Source: Ulota crispa (Eukaryota; Streptophyta; Bryopsida; Orthotrichales; Orthotrichaceae). From it: a DNA stretch of 64,000 nt. The stretch spans positions 15,286,471-15,350,470 of the forward strand of contig OY987247.1 in NCBI GenBank assembly GCA_963920765.1. Direction: 5' to 3'. Numbering within the stretch: the first letter of the stretch is position 1; each line of letters opens with the position of its first letter. This document shows positions 10,237-23,000 of the stretch, piece after piece. A program made the translations under genes and the position numbers. The notes below the pieces were generated by a model. The model ran no database searches and was not told the DNA's origin. It was given only the letters and a program-made list of their open reading frames with translations.

Positions 10237-13200
10237 GTGATATTGGGAAATGAGGCTTCGACGACAATGCAGATTCCTCAGTGGTTGACATCACTGCAGC
10301 GGCAGTTTGAAGTGCGGGCACAGCAACAACAGCGTCCACGCCACGATAACGGTGTGGCAGCTGCAGTGGCTGGTCTGCAATGGCCACAATGGCGATGGAG
10401 ATGGCCATGGCAGGACAGGAGGACTTCACCGCTACAGCGCGAGGCAGGAGAGGACTACAAGAAGAAAGTGGCAGCATTGTGCGCTGCATTGAAGGTGGAG
10501 AATGTGACGGACTTGCAGGACCTTCTGGGGGCAATGGTGCTCTCAGAGTCTGTGTACAAACGACCTGAGTCTGAGGTCATTAGGGCTGTCAACAAATTCA
10601 AGGAAGATTTTGGAGGCCATTTGGTGGGGGTGCATTCCATCCAAACCTCCCTGGATCATGTTCCTCACAGGTGATTTCCGAACTTTTATTACCTGTGATG
10701 ATCTTCATTTTTCATATTTATTAACCAGGTTTTTCACCTAGCTACACTGTTTATTCTACTTAATGCTATTACTTGTGTGTTAAATGCTAAGTCAAACACC
10801 ATATGCTTGTTTAGTTTACCTGGCGATGAACACCACTTACTGAGCTTTTGAGGTTGTGTTGATCGCTCGTTGATGAGTGACTATTCTCTCAGAAGCTTCT
10901 TGATGCTGGTGCAAGGTTAATTGTTCAACAAAGACTGTTTAGTTGCTTTGTGGCTTGCATTACAGCAAGATTGAGCCCTCAAAGGGGCCGCGAGTATTTC
11001 CCAAAATTTTCCCAATTAGTGACTTCAGAATTCAGATTATGTTGAAGAGAGTGCTACCTCTTTAGTTCTTTTGTGGACAAACGCTGGGAAAAGCATTTCA
11101 AAGCACTTGCAAAGCACTTGAGTAACTTCTTTGGACAAAGTAGCGACCTTTCCATAGAACAGGATGAACATCTACTTAGTGGCCTCATTCTTCTCCGAAC
11201 CTTATTTTTGTGTTACACGAAGCCATGCATGACCCTGAATAGAGTGAATGCTGTCTTTCGGTTATTGCCTATGTTTTGACTGTAATTAGATTTTCATTTT
11301 GTTTCGTTTTGAAAGTTTTATCGTATTTTTATCCTGTTTTCTTAAGAAATAATCCGTTGGTTTTTTTGTTTTTTGTATTTTGTTTTGTCGGTGTGCTATT
11401 ATATTAATAATCGGTTCTCTCACAGGTACTTGCTTGCCGAGGCGGGTAACACGCTTTTTGTTTCCTTCATTGGCACCAAGCAGTTGCAGGATGTGGTGGC
11501 GGATGTCAACTTCCTCCAACGGTCTCTATTTGGAGAAGATTTTGAAGACATCGATAGTGATGAGCAACAAGCGAAGTTGATCGTGGAGGGTAAGGGTCTC
11601 GGTTTGAACGGTGAATTACCCCCCCGGTCGGCCAAGGCAGTGAAAATAAAACCTGCTGCACATAGGGGCTTTCTTGCACGAGCAAAGAAAATACCCGCCA
11701 CTGAGCTTTATAGACTAGCCCAACGAAAAGACCGTAGGTTGGTCTTGTGTGGACACTCACTTGGTGGAGCAGTAGCGGTGCTTGCTACTTTGGCTATACT
11801 TCGAGCTTTTGCAACTGCTCGAGCACCTAATAAGGTTCAGGTGAAGTGCATCACATTCTCTCAGCCTCCTGTTGGGAACGCTGCTCTTCGAGATTACGTG
11901 CACAAGAAAGGATGGCAACACCATTTTCGGACCTACTGTATCCCAGAAGATGTCATTCCTCGAATTTTGTCACCCGCTTATTTCGAGCACTTTCGCTCGC
12001 AAATGTTGAATTTGGTTCCCAAAGAAGAACCAAAAGAGCAGATGGTTTTAGGTGTTGGTCCTAATCAACCGAATCCTTTCTGGAGAATTGCAAGGCTTGC
12101 GCCACTTGCAGGTGCAGGGGTGCAAACCTCAATGCAATGGCTGAAGGGAAAACGCAACGGTGCTCAACTGGAGACCCCAGTAGAAGGGGATGAGGCTACA
12201 GGCTCTGCACAAGTGCTTAATATATACGAAGATAGTGAGGGCGTTGCTGTGGTAGTGGCTGAAACGAAATCAGGTCAGCGTTCGCTGAGTTCTTGAACAC
12301 CACCAGTGATTATCTTTCATTTTCCATGTTTAACCGGTTTCTGTATTTTTTCAAATTTGTTGGTTTACAACGCACTAACCGTCGGTTCTCCCCCGAACCC
12401 TGAATCAGGTGATGGAAAGCCTGAGCTGAAATATGGTCCAGTTGCAGCTGAGTGGCTAGACAGGGTTCCGTCCCTACCATCCTTACCTTCTTATGTACCA
12501 TTTGGCGAGCTTTATTTGCTAGAGAAGCTTTCCGTTCAACAGCTTTCTGCTTTGGAGTACACTCAGCTGACAACGATGCAGTCGGTGTTGCTGGAGCTCA
12601 GAGAACGGTGTCAATCTCACTCCATGAGGTCCTATCGAGCTCGGTTCCAAGAGATTTACAACTCATGTATATCAAGAGATGTGCCAATTAGTAACATTGA
12701 GAATTTTCCTCTCTTGCCGCATCTGCAACAATGGCTGAGTAGTCTAGGAGGGCAGATGGCCGAAGCTGGAAGATTATGTGAGCCTATTAGTATCAGGCTG
12801 GCCACAGCCATGGTTCCTTTAGGCTGGACAGGCTTGATAGGAGAGAAGAAGGGATGTCGTCCCTTGAAGGTGGACATTTTGGGCCATGGTTTACATTTGT
12901 GTACGTTGGTCCGAGCGAGGGTGAATGGACGGTGGTGCTCTACGACTATAGAAATCTCGCCGCCTACACCAGAAGGGGAAAGACATTCTAAGCTACAGAG
13001 AATGCGTATTCGCGTTGGAGATCCTCTCCAGCAACCCGCACCAGTACTCGCAACTTCTGAAACCGAGGTCTTAAATGGCTCTGGGTGTGATATCAGTGGA
13101 AGCAGTAGTTTTGAAGTCGACGGACTAGGCGAAGTGACCATCTTTTGCAGCACAGATTTCATGACCACGTCTAGAGAAGTGGCCATGCGGCTTCGACGTG

Positions 13201-14054
13201 TACGTTTACTAGGCTTTGAAGGAGCAGGGAAAACTTCACTGTACTTTGCCTTATCAGGAGATGAGGGTATGATGTTGGCTCATAATTTTGGTGGTATGCT
13301 ACCTGATTTGGACTGGCGTGAGGGCGTAGTTGGAGGCGTCAGTTACATCGATGGCCCTGGAGTGAGCCTTCAGGATTTACCTGGAGATGCGCAACGGCTG
13401 CAGAAGGAGTTGGCTGTAAAGGTTGGTCCGAACTCTAAAAAGCTAGATCTTGTCATTCTGGTTCACAATTTGGCCCACAAGATCCCTCAAATGCGAGCCG
13501 CTTCTCGACCTGCTCTTTCTCTGCTTATGGATGAGGCTACCGCCGCTGGGGTGCCCTTTATTTTAACCATCACGAACAAGTTCGCAGTTAGTGCTGACAG
13601 GCGACAAATAGCAACTGTTGGGGTTATGGAGACATACCAAGTGCCGCCGAACCGAAGCGTGGTAGTGAACTCATGTCCCCATGTAGTGCATGGAGTAGCC
13701 ACAGAACCCTTGGTTGAGAATGAAAATATACCGCAGCGTATCATAGCAGGCTCTATGAACCTTGTACAAAGACCGTTCAGGAAGAACCCTATGGTGCAAA
13801 AATCCGAAGGCATTGAGAATTTGCAGGCTCTTGTGCATAGCGTTTTGATGGATCAAGAAGAAGCTGCCATGAAGGAGTTTTCGAAGCAAGTTTTAGCGTA
13901 TGAGAACGCCAAAGAGATGAACACGCTGGCAGCCATCAACCACCTCGGGCGTGACAAGTTTGCAGGTGCAACCACCGCTGCAGGAATCGGAGCCGGTTTT
14001 GGTCTAATTATTGTGTTTATGTTGGGTGCTGTCAATAATTTGCGTAAGCCTTAA
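10237..14054 (+). CDS. Class-3 lipase fused to a C-terminal P-loop (GTPase-like) domain
   Basis: Three exons, 10237-10670, 11426-12273 and 12409-14054, join in frame (GT-AG introns of 755 and 135 bp) to give 975 aa. The start could also be the ATG at 10267. Exon 2 opens with YLLAEAGNTLFVSFIGTKQ, the N-terminal signature of lipase class 3, followed by the nucleophile elbow GHSLGG (Ser about 256) and a PEDVIPR segment with the likely catalytic Asp (about 320). The catalytic His is not obvious. Exon 3 has GFEGAGKTS (about 696-704, Walker A), a DLPG segment (about 750, G3-like), TNKF (about 816, a G4-like motif lacking the usual Asp) and a hydrophobic stretch near 951-969, then a short basic tail. 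The family hydrolyses ester bonds of acyl lipids. It resembles a large plant lipase class; I recall Arabidopsis At3g07400 as similar but could not check. A C-terminal membrane anchor is inferred. Confidence 0.88.
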
Positions 14055-14996
14055 AACCTTCCAGCGTCAAAGCTTTTGAAAGTTGTAGCTTTCCAGAGTC
14101 TCTTTCATTGGCACTTCTGTCTTCTACTCCTGATGGATACCCTTATTAGTCACGATTGAGTAGAAAGGTCTATCTTCGAGGTCAATTTTTTGTGTGGTTT
14201 GGAAAGCGACAGGGTTGAAGGTGGTAACTCTTTGTAGGATGTGAGTAATTCCCTCATTGTCTCTACAAGAGAGTTGGTACATGTCAGCCAATAGAGAGCT
14301 CGTTCAAATTCTGCTGTACATACTGTTAGTTGATTTCCACTCTAGGTTTTTGGCCTTCTGATTTTAGGGGTCTTCTCCCGCATGCAGAACATGCAAGGTT
14401 AGAAAGATCTGAGAGAAGGCTGTTATTTTCCTGGATTACCGTGGGTAGGGAGAGAAGCGAGGACACGTCATGTGGATGGGAATTATAGTACAGGAAAGTG
14501 AACTCCACCTGATGTCTAAAAGTGGGTTTTGGTCATTTAAATTAGTGACAGTGATTCTTTGTCAGCGATTGTGTCAAGATTAGAGGATTTGAATTTGGAA
14601 AATCGTGAGTTGCGAATTTTTGGATTCTTTGGCAGTCATTAACTTGTTGGCTGTCACGTTCTGTAGATTTTTAAGGAATTGCAATATTTGGGGTTTTACG
14701 ACGTCTGTATCTTCTGTAGAGCTTGTGATTGTTGAATTGCGTGTCCTACTTCATTTCACTATCAGGACTAGGAGTCTTGTCAGAGCAAGTTCTGCAGGAA
14801 CTGGACCTGTTGAAGCGGACCTGGCCTTGCAGAGTACTTGATGAGGCACACCTACTCCGTTCCCCACGCTCCCCAGAGTGGACACCTATGAGGTTAAATT
14901 TTGCAAAACTTTTTCCAGTTTTTTTTCACAGCCACAAAGAACGTTAATCTCTTAGTGTTGAATTTGGACTTTTAGCACATATTTGTATTTTCTGAA
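14055..14996. other. 3' flank of the lipase gene, no further gene seen
   Basis: Contains the 3'UTR of the lipase gene in its first few hundred bases. Open frames at 14605-14947 have no recognisable features. Confidence 0.5.
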
Positions 14997-15312
14997 GGGA
15001 AAATTTCATGGACACCTCTGAAGTTTGCAATATTTTCATAGATACCCCTGCTTTTTCAGAAATATCACAAATACCTTTGGACCAAAAAATTTAGGCATTT
15101 GTTTTGTTGTGCATGTCACTTTCCTTCTTTCTTTGTGCGTATGCATAACAAGAAAGAAAGAAGTAGTGTACGCACAAAGGGAGAAGGAAGTAACACGCAT
15201 AACAAATTAAACGCCTAATTTTTTTGGTCCAAGGGTGTTTGTGATATTTCTGAAAAAGCAGGGGTATCTATGAATATATTGCAAACTTCAGAGGTATCCA
15301 TGAAATTTTCCC
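14997..15312. mobile_element. Hairpin MITE, Mutator-like (copy 1)
   Basis: Nearly perfect palindrome of 316 bp. Left end GGGAAAATTTCATGGA and right end is its inverse; the loop is near 15140-15160. Flanked by TTTTCTGAA (14988-14996) and TTTTCTTAA (15313-15321), a 9-bp duplication with one mismatch, typical of Mutator-like elements. Two full copies and a half copy of the same family occur at 49323-49634, 49886-50191 and 15761-15880. Confidence 0.8.
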
Positions 15313-15760
15313 TTTTCTTAAACCCCCTGAGCTAATTATGAAGATTACGGTAGGGGTCATTGATCTGGGGTTATTTAGAGTGTATGAAATCAAATTGTTC
15401 GACCATATGTCTACTACGCTTGGGTTACTGGGTTACAGTTCTTGTGTCGTAGCACCTGTTCTAGTGATATTTGGTCTTCGCAAATTTCTGTAAATTTGTA
15501 AGGACAAGAGTCATAACCGTGTGTTGGGGTTGGATAACCATTTTAAATTATGAAGGATGATCTTAAAAAATTTAGGTGAAGAGCACTAATGATTCCTATT
15601 AAATTCTATAATTAATTGTTTTGTTCCGTTTCAATTGATATTGTTGATTTAGCATATCGCAAAAATAATAAGCTATTTGAACGTCTTCCGAAAAATTTAT
15701 TATGATGTCAAGATGTTGGCACAGCGGCTGCTTCTAAGAAGGTTATGAATATATTTTTTA

Positions 15761-15880
15761 GGGAAAATTGTGACTCTTCTGAAGTTTGCCATATTTGTAT
15801 AGATTACCCTGGTTTTTCAGAAGTTGCACAAATACCCTTGGACCATAACTTTTAGGTGTTTGATTTGTTGTACATGTCAC
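15761..15880. mobile_element. Half copy of the Mutator-like hairpin MITE
   Basis: Matches the left arm of the family (GGGAAAATTGTGACTC..., then the CCTTGGACCATAA segment and a TGTACATGTCAC end) and stops abruptly 7 bp before a TTAACCC terminus at 15888. Loss of the right arm may reflect deletion at or after a later insertion. Confidence 0.65.
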
Positions 15881-15887
15881 AAGGAGG

Positions 15888-16131
15888 TTAACCCTTAACC
15901 CTTAAAGGACTGAGCTACTATAATACATAGTATGTATGTTGCTGAATAACTGCCATTTGCTACCAACACATAGTTTCAATTTGGGATCTTGACTACCTCA
16001 CTAGAACAGCATTGATCTATATTCTAACTTTTTTGTTGATCTCAAATGTAATAATGATGTGGATGCACTCCAAATACAAGAAAAATACCCCATATTGTAT
16101 TGGTCACAAAATGCTACTTGGTCCTTTAGGG
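15888..16131. mobile_element. Probable TTAA-type element, decayed
   Basis: Left end TTAACCCTTAACCCTTAAAGGACT resembles the TTAA family; a right end CTTGGTCCTTTAGGG lies at 16117-16131 but is followed by TACG, not TTAA. Assignment is tentative. Confidence 0.35.
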
Positions 16132-16426
16132 TACGTTGAGGAGGACATTTTTTGTCCTCTAACCTAGAAAAAACATTTTGTATGACAAGCGTTTGCTCTT
16201 TTTCATTTGATTTTTTTTCAAAAGTGATCATAGACTCATGGTCCATTGTGGAAGGCAAATAACAACTTCACCAAATGTTCTCATATTTTTTGGTAACTCA
16301 AAGTTTGAGAATTTTAGAGTCATAGTGTTAGGTCCCAAGTTGCCCATATTACAATTTTCATGAGGTTAGCATGCACTATTGACTTTTGTAACTTTAAGTA
16401 ACAATACTGTTAGTGTCCCTTGTTAA

Positions 16427-17351
16427 CCCCTAAAGGACCAATTGTCCCCTCAGGGGACTAATGGACCTCGGGCATGTACCTATGACTAAACTAGTTTTAT
16501 GAATTTTTGAAATTTTTGAGGTTGGTGGGAAATTCAAAAGTATGTGCACATCTATTTTTTTCTTCATTCTGACATTTATTGAAGAAGTTATGCATGAATT
16601 TCTGAAAAATGGGGGAGGGTAGGCAATTCGGGCAGCTCAAAAAACTTCTTCAAAAATTGCATTTAAAAAAATGAAAATCCCAAATTGATTTTTTAAAATT
16701 TTTATATATGTGAAAAGCTTTGAATCATTCAATTTTGATTGATGAGTGAGAAGTTTTAGTTTGTGGGCAGGTATGGAATTCCCAAACCTTTGTTCATTTT
16801 GCCCCTTGTTAAATTTGGTGCTTTAATTTTTAATTTTTAATTTTTTTCCATGTTGTAGTAGACTAAGATTTCTTGGTTTTTACCATTTGGATAAAAGTAA
16901 TTCATATTTCTCAACTTCGTATAAATCCTCCAATCTTGCCTAGTGTATATGTAAATTTCATGGCCTTACAATATTGCAATATTTTACAAAGTATGATCCG
17001 CACCTCCAATTCATTTGAAAAGTCTTCCACACATACCTAACTTGGTTTTCAACATGGAAAAAATAAACCTCAACATTGCGTAGAGCAACATTTTTGATAT
17101 TGGAGCAATCAAAAGTTTTTGAAATTTTTGGGCAGCACGGGAAAAAACCTTATTTTGCACTCTGGATTTCAATATCTCACTCCTCTACTTCTAGATTGAG
17201 CTGATTTTTTTTTCACAAGTACCTCCCATAGTCTAGGGCAAGATCCTATGGACAAATTTTCAAAAAAAAAATTCCTACTTTTCTACTCATTCTCCCAAAA
17301 GTGTTAGTTTTTAGTAATTTTCACAGAAAAATGGGCTTGGTCCATAAGGGG
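16427..17351. mobile_element. TTAA-flanked non-autonomous element (piggyBac-like ends), 925 bp
   Basis: Left end CCCCTAAAGGACCAATT follows TTAA at 16423-16426; right end, read inward, CCCCTTATGGACCAAG, preceded outward by TTAA at 17352-17355. Interior shares long similarity with 34125-35041 (for example the GAAGAAGTTATGCATGAATT block). No transposase frame. Confidence 0.78.
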
Positions 17352-17420
17352 TTAAAACATTGTAGAAGCATTGTAGAAGCTACAAGTTGGGCAGGCTGCG
17401 ATCACCCACCCGGCGCTTAA

Positions 17421-17938
17421 CCCCTAACAGCTCAATCGACCATTTCCAAGTCGCTGCCCAATTTTCATGGGTTGCCTAAGATGAAAAAATATTTTTTTTT
17501 TTGTAATAGAAAATCAAATTCTATTTTCCAACCCAACTTGAATCATGTCAATCCAAGTTAAACTCCATCAAGGAGAATTTTTCAAAGACAAACACTTTAA
17601 TATTTTCTAGTGTTGTAAAATTTACTATTTTGGAAAAATAATGATGTTCTCTCCTTTGAAAAGATTGCCTTTTTGAAGTTTATGATAGAATGTTTGTTTT
17701 TAACCAATCATACCAAATTTTAAAATACATGTATAAAATTTGTAATTTTGGTGAATATTAAATGGTAAATGCTTCTATAATCATTAAATAAAAATCCAAC
17801 TAAATGTCTGACTATATGGATAATTACTAAATATCATGATTCTTGTTTTCTCTTTTGAAGCAAACTTCATCAAAGTTATACAAGTATCATTTTATAATAC
17901 ATCTATGTTTTGCCCTTAACACCTTGAGCGTTTAGGGG
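17421..17938. mobile_element. TTAA-flanked non-autonomous element, 518 bp
   Basis: CCCCTAACAGCTCAATC after TTAA at 17417-17420; right end inward CCCCTAAACGCTCAAGG before TTAA at 17939-17942. Interior differs from the ~925-bp group. It starts only 65 bp after the previous element. Confidence 0.75.
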
Positions 17939-17942
17939 TTAA

Positions 17943-18421
17943 GGGTTAATAAACAATTCATGTGATAGTAAATACACCCCTATGATTGAGAGTTCCTTTG
18001 CAAAAAAAAAAGAAAGATAATCCTCAAGGGTGAGCATGGAACATAAAGACCCTACTCTCCCTTGCAAGGGGTCATTAGGGTAAAATTTAAAAATTGCAAG
18101 TGACACTTTCAAGTATTTGTATCCTTGTACACTGAAACCTTTCTTCTTGCAAATTCCCTATTTGCATAATCAACTATAGTTTTTAAATTGCATACTCTTT
18201 ATGTGCATAAAGTGTGTACTGGGACCACCTACAAATTACCACATCTACAGTCTTGTTAGTGTCTTTTTATATTAATTCCCGTTTCAATATACAATAAGTG
18301 CAAAGCACTATAATATTAAATGCCTCTTGATAGAATACAATGCCGCTTTTGATGTCAGAGCTCATTTGGTCTGAAATAGAAGGCAGGCAACCATGACCAA
18401 TTTTTTTAGACGAGCCACTTG
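17943..18421. other. Intergenic DNA, nothing recognised
   Basis: No gene or clear element ends seen between the TTAA element and the first long palindrome. Confidence 0.5.
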
Positions 18422-18423
18422 TA

Positions 18424-19300
18424 CAAGACCCTCTAGAAAGTCTTGCAACTCCTCTATGAAGCCCTTTAAATTCTTTCTTTTATTTTCATTGTAAATGTAT
18501 TCTATCAAACTATCCTATCAAATGTATTGTTTTACAAAACCTTTACGAACATATGAAATCTTAATGCCTAAAAATAGAAACTCTATTTTTGGTGAATTAT
18601 TTTATTTTATTTTCTTAGCTTCACATAAAAATTAATTGAAAAATATATGTGATGGTTTTTCAACCTTTGATTGCACAAATATATAGGAAATGCCATTGTT
18701 CACATCTTTTGTATTACAAAAATGCACACTATGTAGGTAGAGTTTTCCTCTATGTGGCTATAAAGCCTATAATGTATTTTCCAATTTTCTTTCATAAAAA
18801 TTAAAGGCTAAGGAAGTCAAACTCATGTTATAGTAGGCTTCTACATTACTATAGCTTTCTAATGACCTTATTTGACTATGATGTTCAAGTTTTAGCCTAC
18901 TATAACATGAGTTTGATTTGCATAGCCTCAAATTTGTATGAAAGAAAATTAGAAAACACATTATAGCCACACATAGGAAATTTTTACCAATATAGTGTGC
19001 ATCTTTGTAATACAAAAAATGTGAACAATGACATTTCCTATATATTTGTTTTATCAAATGTTGAAAAATCATTACATGTATTTTTCAATTAATTTTATGT
19101 GAAACCAAGAAAATAAAATAAAATAATTCACCAAAAATAGAGTTTTTATTTTTAGGCATTAAAATTTCATATTTTGGTAAAGGTTTTGTAAAACAATACA
19201 TTTGATAGGATAGTTTTGATAGAATACTTTTACAATGGAAATAAAGAAAAAAAATTGCAAGGCTTCATCAAGGAGTTGCAAGAGTTTCTAGAGGGTATTG
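18424..19300. mobile_element. Long palindromic MITE, Tc1/mariner-like (copy 1), 877 bp
   Basis: Both halves are inverse copies of one another with about 400-bp arms: the left GAATTATTTTATTTTATTTT segment pairs with its inverse near 19120, and the left TGTTATAGTAGGC pairs with GCCTACTATAACA across the centre near 18860. Ends CAAGACCCTCTAGAAA and (inward) CAATACCCTCTAGAAA lie next to TA at 18422-18423 and 19301-19302. No coding capacity. Confidence 0.8.
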
Positions 19301-19302
19301 TA

Positions 19303-20187
19303 TAGTACCCAAACCAAATTTGTTGCTGGCCCCTTTTTGGCACTTTTACCATCGATGGTATATGGCAATTTAGAGAATGTAAACAGAACTTTTTTATTTT
19401 GTAATATTTATATTTGATTATAACTAGCAATCCCAATCAAGCATCCCAAAGATCAACCTCAAAAAATCAAAACCCAATTTTTGGTAAATTTTTTTTGTAC
19501 AATAACCAAGGTTTTACAAAAAAAATTGATTGAAAAAGAATTGGTGATGAATTCTTGAGATTTGATTGTACAGATATGTAGGAAACATCCATATGCACAT
19601 TTTCCATGCTAAAAAAGAACCCCTTAAGTAACAAAATTTTGATCTACAAAATATTCAATGCAACCTTTTATATGCCCAAAATTTGTGCAATAGATATATT
19701 TTTGTTTTAACTAGTTTTTCACTAAGTATACAAAATATCATGTTCAAAAGTACAAACTTAGTCACAATGTTCAAGTCAAACAGCAAAATTTGATTACTAT
19801 AAAGAAATATTTACTTTGCAAAATTTGGGCATATAAAAGGTTGCATTGAATATTTTGTAGATCAAAATTTTGTTACTTAAGGGGTTCTTTTTTAGCATGG
19901 AAAACGTGCATATGGATGTTTCCTACATATCCGTACAATCAAATCTCAAAAAGTCATCACCAATTTTTTTCAATCAATTTTTTTGTAAAACCATGGTTAT
20001 TGTACAAAAAAACTTTACCAAAAATTGGGTTTTGATTTTTTGAGGTTGATCTTTGGGAGATTGGAATTGCTAGTTATAATCAAATATAAATATTACAAAA
20101 TAAAAAAAGATTGTATACATTCACTAAATTGCCAAATATGGTAAAAGTGCCAAAAGGGGGCCGGCAACGAATTTGGTCTAAGTACTG
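19303..20187. mobile_element. Long palindromic MITE, Tc1/mariner-like (copy 2), 885 bp
   Basis: Ends TAGTACCCAAACCAAATT and (inward) CAGTACTTAGACCAAATT next to TA at 19301-19302 and 20188-20189. Arms of about 400 bp include TGCTGGCCCCTTTTTGGCAC and the ACATCCATATGCACAT block shared with the other copies. It abuts copy 1 and shares a single TA with it. Confidence 0.82.
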
Positions 20188-20189
20188 TA

Positions 20190-21767
20190 CATTGTGCGAA
20201 TGAAATAAATGACTTATGACGCTTCACCTCTTTGTGTGCCTATCCCTTAAAATAACTCCCCACCATTCCCATGAAGTAAGAGAGGTTTCATTGTACGTTA
20301 AATAGGCCCTCAATAACACTTGGCGTGCTTCCTTTGCTTGGCGCGCCTCATTGTAAACGCGCAACCATCATATGCTAGCCAATGTTTGCTTAATTGTAGC
20401 TTGAACGCTAAAACGTGCAAGATTTGATGAAACGTTAGCGCTCCAAAATCCAAGACAATGGAAACTTGTTGATTGGTTGACACAAGAGGCCCACAATTGA
20501 ATCTAGACACATGTATTCCACAATACACATTTAGCGCTTGCTTGTACTTGGTTGAGTGTAAGGGAGAAGCATTGGAGATTTGAGTGAGCTTGTGATTGTA
20601 AATGCACCCTAGACACCTGCTTTCTAGATCTCCAAGTTGTGTGCAAGGGTGCAGATGCTCTTAGGTTGGATATTGTTTTTTGAACCTAAAAAACACAAAA
20701 TGTGTAGATACATGATAGGATAGTGAAGACATTTTATGAGTCAAAATAGATACTAGAGGGTGTCTTTTATTCAACAAATAGGAAAAAACGATACTTTAGG
20801 ATGGATTGACATGTCAAAAATGAAACATACATAGGGTCCAACAAAACACCCTTGTCACTCAAGTAAGAGACTTATATTTATTTTCATGGAGTAAATCCAT
20901 GAAGCCCCCCTCACTTTTCCAAGCACCCTCCACATGGAATTTTAATGCCCTCAATAATTCTTTTCAACTTCTAATAATTTTGAAGATTTTAATCCCATGG
21001 AAGCAAAGTTAACAAAATCTCTCACAAGTTTAAGATACAATTCACCCGCCGTGTCATATGCATTGGATCAAGGTTAAATTAGACCTCTGGGTGCAAATAA
21101 TTGATGAGATTTTAAAATCTTATCTAATAAGTCACTTAGAGAAAATATGAGCCCTCTACAAGGCCCCTAAGAACCCCTTTCAAGGGGTCTTCTTAATTGT
21201 TTTAATTTGTACTTTGGGACAAAATAAATTCCTTACACCCTACTATGCTTTTGAGTACAACCACGGCTCACTTTATCATGTCCAATTTTCATTGGTGTCA
21301 CAATTACATGTACATATTACCATGGTCCTTTTTCTCTATATTAAAGCCTTTAACATAGTATTTGTGAGGGTAACATTAGTTATGATTGTGTACAATAGTA
21401 GGAGAATAATTAAGAAATTGTAACATAGTACTTGATTGCCATTTTCTATTCATAATTTTAGTGATGTACGTCATACAAGGTAGAGACACTTCACACACGC
21501 TTTTATTGTACCCACTCTAGACACAATAAATGTTAGAGAGACCATTCTTAAGGGCCTTGTGGAGAGTTCATATTTTTTCTAATGTTTCATGTATCCCCTT
21601 CATTGTGAAGGTGCCTTTAGGAATTGAACTATAGCCAAGTGCTACATCCATATAGTTACAAGCAACCCATTTGATTGCCGGGTGAACTGACCCCCTTGTT
21701 GCCCCCCTCCCCCCACACTTGGATGAATGAGTCCAAGGGCTTGATCTATTCACATTCATATTTGTGA
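20190..21767. other. Intergenic DNA, no gene recognised
   Basis: Short open frames only (for example 20310-20528 minus, 21214-21423 plus), without family features. No element ends identified. Confidence 0.5.
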
Positions 21768-22395
21768 AGCAAGGGTGGAAAACTCAGCTTTTTTCACACA
21801 AAAAAGGTGAAAGTAAAACTTGCCTTTATTTTGCAATCGGTCAATTTTATCTCCCTCTATACGATTCTTGAACTAAATCCAGGTCTCAAAGCTCAAATGT
21901 GAACTCAAAATTTCCAAATTCAAATTCTTGATGAATTTTTTTATAAAATCTTACATTTTTAGTCATTTAAAAAATCAGAGCCTTTTTTTTACTTTACAAT
22001 CTCTACAAACACGTTTGTGCAATAGACTAAACCCCCAACCCCATTTATTTAGAGGGCAACAAGGGGTTAGTTCATCGCAAACCCATTTGAGAGCTAAGGT
22101 GAATGACCTCCTCGTTGTCCTTGCTTGTATAAATGGGGCCACAAGTTTGGTCAATGGCTATATGAGTTTTTTGTGGCCAAGGTGAAAAGGTCCCGTTTTT
22201 TCACATTTTCAAATTGTGAGAGTTTGGAAATTTCATTAAGAGATTGGATTTGGGAGTTTTGAGTTCACATTTGGATTCAAAAATCTTGTTTAAATTCACA
22301 AATTGTAACAGAGAACAAAATTAACCAACTTCAAAATAGGAGTAGATTTTTTTTCCCCTCTTGTTTATAAGAAAGTGGGACTATTCCACCCTAGG
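21768..22395. repeat. Inverted pair related to the GGCTCA-type MITEs
   Basis: Left GGGTGGAAAACTCAGC and right TATTCCACCCTAGGGC are inverse partners, as are the inner AAATGTGAACTCAAAA and TTTTGAGTTCACATTT blocks. The same inner block is found in the MITEs at 32794, 42396 and 43274, so this looks like two decayed copies in opposite orientation or one fold-back. Confidence 0.55.
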
Positions 22396-22587
22396 GCATT
22401 TTTTTTGGGTTTGATAGTTTTTGCCAAATTCTAGCTATCCATCCACAATTGGGTAATGAAAAGAGGAACTAGTGCACATTTGTCCAAATTTGTTGTTAGT
22501 TTAGCTCCATTCTGCCAAAAAAAACGCTTCTAAGATGGAGGCACCCATTGCCAACAATGCCTCATATCCAACCTCTGGGAGGCACTA

Positions 22588-22998
22588 AGGTAGAAGCACC
22601 AAAATGTGACACTTACCTCAAATGTGGTAATTTGGTGGGTCTTTTGAGAATGTAATTACATGTGCAAGTTAGGAAGTGGGATTCAAGCAAAATTGTTTTT
22701 GGAATTATCTGAAATTGTATGAATAAATTATGAATTGTTGAAGGTAACTCCCTAGATTGACATATTGTGGACACTAGACCCCTAAAAAAGCGACAACAAA
22801 AAGACCATGTCTTTACAACAAAAAGACCATGTCACACCCAATCATAAACCGCCACCTACACAATTTATGTTCCTTTATGTCAACTTGCATGTCTAATTTG
22901 GATGCATGTGTATCTTGTTTGGGTGCAGCAGTGTTTACTTTTAGGTTTAATTCTGGATTTCGCTAAACGGCTAGTGTTGCATTTGGGTGCTTCTACCT
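22588..22998. mobile_element. TA-flanked MITE with AGGTAGAAGC ends (copy A), 411 bp
   Basis: TA at 22586-22587, left end AGGTAGAAGCACC, right end inward AGGTAGAAGCACCCAAATG, TA at 22999-23000. Its right part matches the left part of the MITE at 43592-43922 in inverse orientation, so they are the same family. Confidence 0.78.
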
Positions 22999-23000
22999 TA

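Noticed and set aside
10455-10640. Minus-strand frames opposite lipase exon 1
   Set aside because: Shadows of the real coding frame.
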